A DNA stretch of 44,961 nt, from positions 1 through 44,961 of the forward strand of contig JAJDDM010000053.1 of the NCBI GenBank assembly GCA_029260315.1. The letters run 5' to 3'. A program made the translations under genes and the position numbers. The notes below the pieces were generated by a model. That model saw nothing but the letters and a program-made list of their open reading frames with translations. It did no database searches and was not told the DNA's origin. Below are positions 39,979-44,961 of the stretch, in pieces. Position 1 is the stretch's first letter, and every line of letters starts with the position of its first letter. Source of the DNA: Phycisphaerales bacterium (lineage in GTDB: Bacteria; Planctomycetota; Phycisphaerae; Phycisphaerales; UBA1924).

Positions 39979-41331
39979 GTGCGAATCCTCTTCTTCGTCC
40001 ACCCAGGCACCAACTCGCGCGCGATCTTCCAGGACATGATCCGCGGCTTCCGCCAGGCCGGGCACGAGACCATCCTCTGGGAAGCCGCCCCCATCGCCCA
40101 GATGTACGCGCGACACCCCGAGAAGCGCGAGGCGCTCAAGCACGACGTCTCCTCGGTCGTCGCCGCTCTCATCAAGTCCAACGACATCGACCTCTCCATC
40201 GCCATGTGGGCCAATGCCATCTTCTCGCTCGCCAACGGACGCCGCCACGGCGAGCCCGCCACCTTCTTCGACATCATCGACGAGCCCCACCTCATGTTCT
40301 GGCTCGACGCCCCCCAGTGGGCCGCCGACGGCGTCCTCGTCGACCACGCCCGCACGCCCATCGTCGCGGGCCAGCGCGTCCACCACCTCGTCAACAACCC
40401 CGCCACTGCCGAAGAAATGCGCGGCGTCCTCGGCTTCTCCAACGTCCACAGCCGCCCCTACGCCATCAACGAAGAGATCTTCCGCTCCCACAATGTCCCG
40501 CGCGAGTTCGACATCGTCTTCGCCCTCGGACCCGGCGATCCGCCACCAACCGACCTCATGCGCCGCGAGCTCGAATGCGACGAGCCCGACATCGAGGCGA
40601 TCCGCGCCGAACGCGCCGAACAACTCCTCCCCCAGCTCCACCAACTCGCCCGCCAAGCAAGCGGCATCGATCCGACGCGCATGCAGTCGCTCCTGGAAGC
40701 CCTCCTCCGCTCCCAGATCGACGACCGTGACACGCCGATGCTCGACCGCCTGCACAGTCTCGGTGTCGACGACCTCGCCGAGCCCGCGGCCGCGTTACGT
40801 CGCTCGCCCCGCCTCTTCGTCGACGCCACCGCCCGCATCCGCCAGGTCGAGTCTTGGGAGCGTGCCTTCACCATCAGCTTCCTCTCCCGCCGCCTCCGCT
40901 GCGCCGTCTTCGGCGGCGGCGCCCTCGACGCCTGGGACTACCAAGGCGAACACCTGGGCGAGCTCCCCTACGACGAGCAAGCCGTCGCCTACTCCCGCGC
41001 ACGCCTCGCCCTCAACGTCATGCGCCAACAGGACGACCTCGGCGTCAACATCAAGCCCCTCGAAATCAGCGCCTCCGGCACCCCCTGCCTCATGCGCAAC
41101 CGCCCGGGCATCGACGCCGTGCTCGAGCCAGGCGAGCAGATCGTCACCTTCGACTCGCCCGCCGCCGCCCTGCACGCCGCCCGCGAGCTGCTCGCCGACG
41201 ATGACCGGCGCGAGCACCTCGCGATCGCCGCGCGCACGCGCGTCCTCGCCGAGCACACCTGGACTCACCGCGCAGGCGACATCCTGAACGCTCTCAACAT
41301 CCCTCGTCGAAGCGATCGACAAAGTATGTGA
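39979..41331 (+). CDS. CgeB-like glycosyltransferase
   Basis: The product is 450 residues from a GTG at 39979; no ATG precedes the first conserved strand (RILFFVHPGTNSRAIFQDMI). The C-terminal half is a GT-B donor domain of the CgeB/Glyco_trans_1_2 type: CAVFGGGALDAWDYQGEHLG, YSRARLALNVMRQQDDLGVN, IKPLEISASGTPCLMRNRPG and FDSPAAALHAARELLADDDR. Proteins of this group glycosylate surface structures. It follows the sulfotransferase and probably builds the glycan which that enzyme sulfates. Its last 38 bases overlap the 3' end of the convergent FG-GAP gene. Confidence 0.75.
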   Translation: MRILFFVHPGTNSRAIFQDMIRGFRQAGHETILWEAAPIAQMYARHPEKREALKHDVSSVVAALIKSNDIDLSIAMWANAIFSLANGRRHGEPATFFDIIDEPHLMFWLDAPQWAADGVLVDHARTPIVAGQRVHHLVNNPATAEEMRGVLGFSNVHSRPYAINEEIFRSHNVPREFDIVFALGPGDPPPTDLMRRELECDEPDIEAIRAERAEQLLPQLHQLARQASGIDPTRMQSLLEALLRSQIDDRDTPMLDRLHSLGVDDLAEPAAALRRSPRLFVDATARIRQVESWERAFTISFLSRRLRCAVFGGGALDAWDYQGEHLGELPYDEQAVAYSRARLALNVMRQQDDLGVNIKPLEISASGTPCLMRNRPGIDAVLEPGEQIVTFDSPAAALHAARELLADDDRREHLAIAARTRVLAEHTWTHRAGDILNALNIPRRSDRQSM

Positions 41332-44227
41332 AATCCAGCGCGTCGACGATCCCATCGGGAATGCCGTAGGCGGGGTCTCCGCGGTCGATGGTGCTCGTCA
41401 GGTCCGCCGAAGGGTCCAGCGCGCCGAAGAGCTGTGTGTAATAGAGCATGTCGGTCTGGTTTACTCTGCCGTCGGGCTCGCCGAAGCCCGGGTCATCCGG
41501 GTTGTTCGAGCCGGTCACATCCGCCGGGCACGTCGCGCTCACAACGGGCGTGCCGACGATCCGCGCATCCTCGATGCTGACCGCAGAGCCGTGCCGAACG
41601 CCTTGCGCATCCTGCCCGACGACTCGCACACGAAAGTCCGTCATGCCCTGGTTCCCCGCGCCCGCGGCCATCCGTACCCCGACATGAAACGTTCGCGCCC
41701 GCCCGGGCCCAAAGCCCCGCGCTCCCTCGGGAATCTCGAGCGTCAGCTCACCCGCCGAGAGCTCGACATCCACAAGCGACACCAGCCATGCGTCGCCCAG
41801 CGGCTCGAACTCCCGGTCGCCGTCGTCCAGGTGCAGCGTGAGCCGCTGCACGAGCCCCGCCAACTGCTCGCTCGTCAGCGGGTTCGACGCGTCGTCCTCA
41901 AACCGCAGCGTGACCGACGACAGCACAATGTCGCCCTCGCCCGCCCGCGCCCGGCTCGCCGCGTTCAGCGTCAACAGCCCCGCGACCTCCCACGCCCCCG
42001 CCGACGCCGGCGCGATCGACAGCGCCCCGATCGCGAAGACGCCCCCCTCGTTGCGATACCACGCGACCACATCGTCCATCACCGCCGCGATCGCCAGATC
42101 GACCTTCCCGTCCCCATCCAGGTCCGCCGGCTCGACGCACGAGAGGAACGCCGCGGGCGCCGCCAGCGACCTATTGGAAAATGTCACCGGCGAGCCGCCG
42201 TTGTTCTTCGCCACGCGCACGACGCCGCTGTCGCGCGCCGCGCTGACAAGGTCCAGATCCCCGTCGCCATCCAGATCCGCCGCCCGCACCCACGTCGCGC
42301 CCGCCACCCCGCCGTCCACCGTTCGCTCGACGAACGCCGTCGGCGACGCCCCCGTGTTCTCAAACCATCGCACCTTCCCGTCCCGCCGCGACGCGCTGGC
42401 GACATCCAGATCGCCGTCGCCGTCGAGGTCCGCGATCGCCACCCCCGCCGCCTCGTCCGCCCGATCGCTCAAGACGATCGACTCGAACGCCAGCGGCTCA
42501 CCCCCAAGGTTGCGCAGCACCCGCACCGCATCGTCATCCCGCGACGCGCTGACGACATCCATCCACCCATCGCCATCGACATCGCCGACCGCGACATTGA
42601 ACGCCCCGCGCACACCCCCCTTTACCAGCCCCGCCGAGAACGAGACCTCGCCCCCGATCTCCGCGTTGCGGAACCAGCGCACGCGATCGGTGTTCTTCTC
42701 CGCCGAGACCAGATCGATCCGCCCATCGCGGTCCAGATCGCCCACGCCGAGCGAGAACACGCCGTCCGCGTCGGCACTCACAACCGCCGTCTCGAACACC
42801 GTCGGCGAGCCCCCGAGATTCCGATGCCAGTGAATCGTGTCGTCGTTCGTCGAGGCGCTGGCGATATCCAGCTTCCCGTCCAGATCGAAATCCGCGCACA
42901 CCACCGCCACCGGCCCGTTCGTCCCCTCCAGCACCACATGCCTCACGAACGCGCCATCGCCCAGATTCTCGTGCCACGCGATCGCGTCGCCGTTGAACGC
43001 CGCGCTCACGAGATCCACATCCCCGTCCCCATCCAGATCCCCCGGCGACACGTTGAACGCCCCATCGACATCCGCCTCCACATCGCCCCGCCTCGGCAGC
43101 GCATCGCTGCGATGCATCGCCTCGTTCTCCCGCCACAACAACGCCCCGGCCCCGAGCGCCGCGATCAGATCCTCATCGCCGTCGAGGTCCATATCCACCA
43201 GCGCAATCGGCCCATAGCTGTGGACCGCGATGAGCAACGCCGAACGCTCGGTTCCAGCAAGATCGCTCAGCCACACCGCCGACTTCCCGCCGACCTCGAC
43301 CACCAGATCGACCCGCCCATCGCGATCCAGATCGCCCACATGCGCCCGCCTCGCCGACGCCAGCCCGTCCGCCACCGTTGCAACAACCCAATCCCCGCCT
43401 CGCCCGTCGACATTCGTCGCCAGCAGCACCGCGTCGTCGCCGACGATCAGCGCGTCCAGATCGCCGTCGCCCTCGCCATCGAGAACCACAACCTGCCGGG
43501 GATCGCCCAGCCCCGTCGCCACCATCACCGTCGTGAACGTCGCCATCCCGGGATCGCGCAGATGGACCCCCAGCCCGCGCGAGGAAAGGCTCAGCGCATC
43601 CAGCCACCCGTCGCGATTCACATCGCAGGCAGCCAGCCCGAGCGCGGGTGCGCCCAGCGCGATCGAGAGATCCGCGACAAACGCGACGGACCCATCCGCC
43701 GAGTCGTTGCGATACCACGCCAGGTCCAGCCCCGTCGCGTCCGCGCCGAGGCAATCGAGATCGCCATCGCGATCGAAGTCGCCCAGCGCGACCGCCGACG
43801 CTCCCGGGCTCACCGCCAGCTCGTGCGTCTGCCAAGGCCCGGTGATCCCGCCGCTACCCATCATCCCGTCGCCCCGCTCGCGCCGAATCCAGCGGATCGC
43901 GTCATCCCCCGCGCTGACGACCTCCAGAGTTCCGTCGCGATCAAGATCGCCCATCGCCACGTCTCGCAGGTCGCCGAACGCGACCGAGAGCACCCGATCC
44001 CTCCTCGCCGGTTCGCTCCTCGCCGTCGGCTCGATCAGCACCAGCCGCCCCCGCGGATCCTCGACCAGCAACTCCATCCACCCGTCGCCATCCAGATCGA
44101 CCGCGCGCATCAGCCCGAACGGCCCATTCCCGTGCAGCCCCTGCGCCGGCGCCAACGCCGGCTCGCCACCCGCCGCCCCCACGACGAGCGCCACGATCAT
44201 CGCCCCGGCCGTCTCTTGAGATCCCAT
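41294..44227 (-). CDS. Large secreted FG-GAP/VCBS protein (14 repeats) with dockerin-like tail
   Basis: The product is 977 residues. The signal-like segment is AMIVALVVGAAGGEPALAPA. I count fourteen FG-GAP calcium loops, for example VDLDGDGWMELL, GDLDRDGTLEVV, GDFDRDGDLDCL, GDLDRDGRVDLV, GDLDGDGDVDLV, ADLDGDGDLDVA and ADLDGDGKVDLA, consistent with two seven-bladed propellers in tandem. An Ig-like beta region (about 745-890) precedes a variant dockerin with longer loops (TCPADVTGSNNPDDPGFGEP, then GRVNQTDMLYYTQLF and GIVDALDFTYFVDRF) ending DEGC. GGAGG lies four bases before the ATG at 44227. It is transcribed toward the CgeB-like gene and overlaps its end by 38 bases. Confidence 0.87.
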   Translation of the reverse strand: MGSQETAGAMIVALVVGAAGGEPALAPAQGLHGNGPFGLMRAVDLDGDGWMELLVEDPRGRLVLIEPTARSEPARRDRVLSVAFGDLRDVAMGDLDRDGTLEVVSAGDDAIRWIRRERGDGMMGSGGITGPWQTHELAVSPGASAVALGDFDRDGDLDCLGADATGLDLAWYRNDSADGSVAFVADLSIALGAPALGLAACDVNRDGWLDALSLSSRGLGVHLRDPGMATFTTVMVATGLGDPRQVVVLDGEGDGDLDALIVGDDAVLLATNVDGRGGDWVVATVADGLASARRAHVGDLDRDGRVDLVVEVGGKSAVWLSDLAGTERSALLIAVHSYGPIALVDMDLDGDEDLIAALGAGALLWRENEAMHRSDALPRRGDVEADVDGAFNVSPGDLDGDGDVDLVSAAFNGDAIAWHENLGDGAFVRHVVLEGTNGPVAVVCADFDLDGKLDIASASTNDDTIHWHRNLGGSPTVFETAVVSADADGVFSLGVGDLDRDGRIDLVSAEKNTDRVRWFRNAEIGGEVSFSAGLVKGGVRGAFNVAVGDVDGDGWMDVVSASRDDDAVRVLRNLGGEPLAFESIVLSDRADEAAGVAIADLDGDGDLDVASASRRDGKVRWFENTGASPTAFVERTVDGGVAGATWVRAADLDGDGDLDLVSAARDSGVVRVAKNNGGSPVTFSNRSLAAPAAFLSCVEPADLDGDGKVDLAIAAVMDDVVAWYRNEGGVFAIGALSIAPASAGAWEVAGLLTLNAASRARAGEGDIVLSSVTLRFEDDASNPLTSEQLAGLVQRLTLHLDDGDREFEPLGDAWLVSLVDVELSAGELTLEIPEGARGFGPGRARTFHVGVRMAAGAGNQGMTDFRVRVVGQDAQGVRHGSAVSIEDARIVGTPVVSATCPADVTGSNNPDDPGFGEPDGRVNQTDMLYYTQLFGALDPSADLTSTIDRGDPAYGIPDGIVDALDFTYFVDRFDEGC

Positions 44228-44378
44228 GTTGCCTCCCGCACGTCCCGTGCTGGAAACGACTATCGACCGACTCAATCTCACGGGCGCAGTTTCGGCCCCC
44301 CCCCACCCCCGGCCGTCCCATCCCGCGTCCCGCCCGGGTCAGCAGCAAGAGGCGGATCCGATCGATTCGACGCAAACG

Positions 44379-44405
44379 AAAAACGCCCCGCCAATCGGTG
44401 GGGCG
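44379..44405 (-). terminator. Intrinsic terminator of the SnoaL-like gene
   Basis: CGCCCC / GGGGCG, extended inward by a G-U and two G-C pairs around a 4-base loop, is followed on the minus strand by TTTTT (44383-44379). It is 24 bases past the stop at 44430. Confidence 0.85.
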
Positions 44406-44429
44406 CTCATGTACGCAAGGACCGGCATC

Positions 44430-44795
44430 TCAGCCCGCGTCGTAATAAAACCGCTCGCTGACGATCTTCCCGTCCTTCCACCGCTGCACCGCGACCTGCT
44501 CCATCGTCACCCGCTTATCCTCCGTATTCGTGAACTCCAGCGAACACTCGATGAGCGCCGTTCCGTCGCCCTCATCGCCGTCTATCCCGACGCTGTGCGC
44601 CGTGAACCCGTGCCAGTCCTTCACCTGCGAGAGAAACTGCTTCTCCCGCTCGATATTCGCAGCCTTGCCGACCGTCGGCGTCCCCCCGTTCTCCCGCATG
44701 CTCACGTCGTCGTCGTAGTACCGCTCCACGGCCTCCACGATCTTCCCACCACGGATGTGCTCGATCACCTCACCGACCTTCTCACGCAAACTCAT
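44430..44795 (-). CDS. SnoaL-like (NTF2-fold) protein
   Basis: The product is 121 residues from an ATG after AAAGGAG. The pattern is that of the SnoaL-like NTF2 superfamily: an N-terminal helix pair (LREKVGEVIEHIRGGKIVEA), AVERYYDDDVSMREN with the conserved tyrosine and acidic stretch, and beta strands TALIECSLEF, TMEQVAVQRWKDGKIVSERF and YYDAG at the end. The fold forms a cone-shaped pocket used by small hydrolases, isomerases and binding proteins; the specific activity cannot be told. It is a single-gene unit with its own terminator and has no evident tie to the dockerin cluster. Confidence 0.8.
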   Translation of the reverse strand: MSLREKVGEVIEHIRGGKIVEAVERYYDDDVSMRENGGTPTVGKAANIEREKQFLSQVKDWHGFTAHSVGIDGDEGDGTALIECSLEFTNTEDKRVTMEQVAVQRWKDGKIVSERFYYDAG

Positions 44796-44912
44796 CGCTA
44801 GCTCCTTTCCGTCACAGGCCCGCCCGTCAGATGGGTATGAGAAAAGCCCGTTGCCCCTATACGTTAGCGAGCGCGTGCTTGGAGCACTGCCCAAGGTAAG
44901 GAGCAACGGACC

Positions 44913-44961
44913 ATGGATCGTATCTCTGTCGGATTGGATTATCACCAGGACGCCGTGCAGG
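44913..44961 (+). mobile_element. Start of a probable IS110-type transposase gene (partial)
   Basis: AAGGAG (44898-44903) precedes an ATG at 44913 by nine bases, and the frame is open to the window end, reading MDRISVGLDYHQDAVQ. The VGLD start with its early catalytic-type Asp and the following hydrophilic turn resemble the RuvC-like N-terminus of IS110-family DEDD transposases. Only 16 codons are visible, so the call is tentative. The 117 bases upstream (44796-44912) hold a CCGTTGC/GCAACGG inverted pair (44848-44854, 44903-44909) and could include an element end. Confidence 0.45.

Noticed and set aside
41591..44461. Very long + strand open frame opposite the 14-repeat FG-GAP gene
   Set aside because: Its product is an Arg/His/Pro/Ile-rich mirror of Asp-loop codons with no domain; the minus strand has a signal peptide, clear repeats and a dockerin.
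1..44961. tRNA, rRNA or riboswitch in the intergenic regions
   Set aside because: I scanned the gaps for T-loop-like and conserved RNA sequences and found none convincing; a covariance-model search would be decisive.
1..44961. Prophage or defence island
   Set aside because: No capsid, portal, integrase, restriction or toxin-antitoxin genes were recognised; the only mobile signal is the edge transposase.

Overview
The window is high-GC bacterial DNA that most resembles a member of the Planctomycetota, probably of the Phycisphaerae. The strongest clue is a run of secreted proteins ending in paired 27-residue calcium-loop repeats with the core DDFFGYLDLFA and a terminal Gly-Cys, the GC-type dockerin anchor known from that group. 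Atypical multi-domain signalling proteins, an NfeD/flotillin pair and short invasive palindromes fit the same picture. No rRNA, tRNA or CRISPR array was seen. The taxonomy is inference from domain style only.

Layout. (1) 1-7550 is a surface-glycan locus: a truncated GT2 gene (-), then a tightly coupled + strand operon of a methyltransferase, a glycosyltransferase-methyltransferase fusion, a glycosyltransferase-like/methyltransferase-like fusion, a small coupled ORF and a glycosyltransferase with a C-terminal Rossmann domain, then a convergent GT2 gene. (2) 7646-10761 holds a PilZ-like protein, an HU/IHF-type protein with a good promoter, a putative outer-membrane barrel, and an ArfB-tsaB pair with a duplicated tsaB tail. 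(3) 10908-14884 is a three-gene signalling unit: an HTH-receiver protein, an HDOD-histidine kinase, and a degenerate receiver with a GAF-like domain. (4) 15156-17468 is an NfeD-like/flotillin pair, followed by two palindromic repeats. (5) 17707-25976 is mostly housekeeping: der, cfa, two membrane proteins, miaA and topA. Both der and miaA carry in-frame insertions made of short repeat DNA. (6) 26111-44227 is a minus-strand run of seven secreted dockerin-tailed proteins, each predicted to contain a beta-propeller. It is interrupted by one non-dockerin secreted protein and by a + strand sulfotransferase/glycosyltransferase pair. (7) 44430-44961 holds a SnoaL-like gene and the first codons of a probable IS110-type transposase running off the window.

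How it fits together. The two ends encode glycan-building and glycan-modifying enzymes. The right third encodes a family of exported, probably cell-surface-displayed propeller proteins. Among them are a serine protease and a metalloprotease, which share a homologous accessory propeller between catalytic domain and anchor, and a PQQ-type sugar dehydrogenase-like protein. The most distinctive features are this propeller-plus-GC-dockerin repertoire and the presence of three different short palindromic repeat families, two of them inside essential genes. All functional statements rest on reading motifs by eye; no database search was run.
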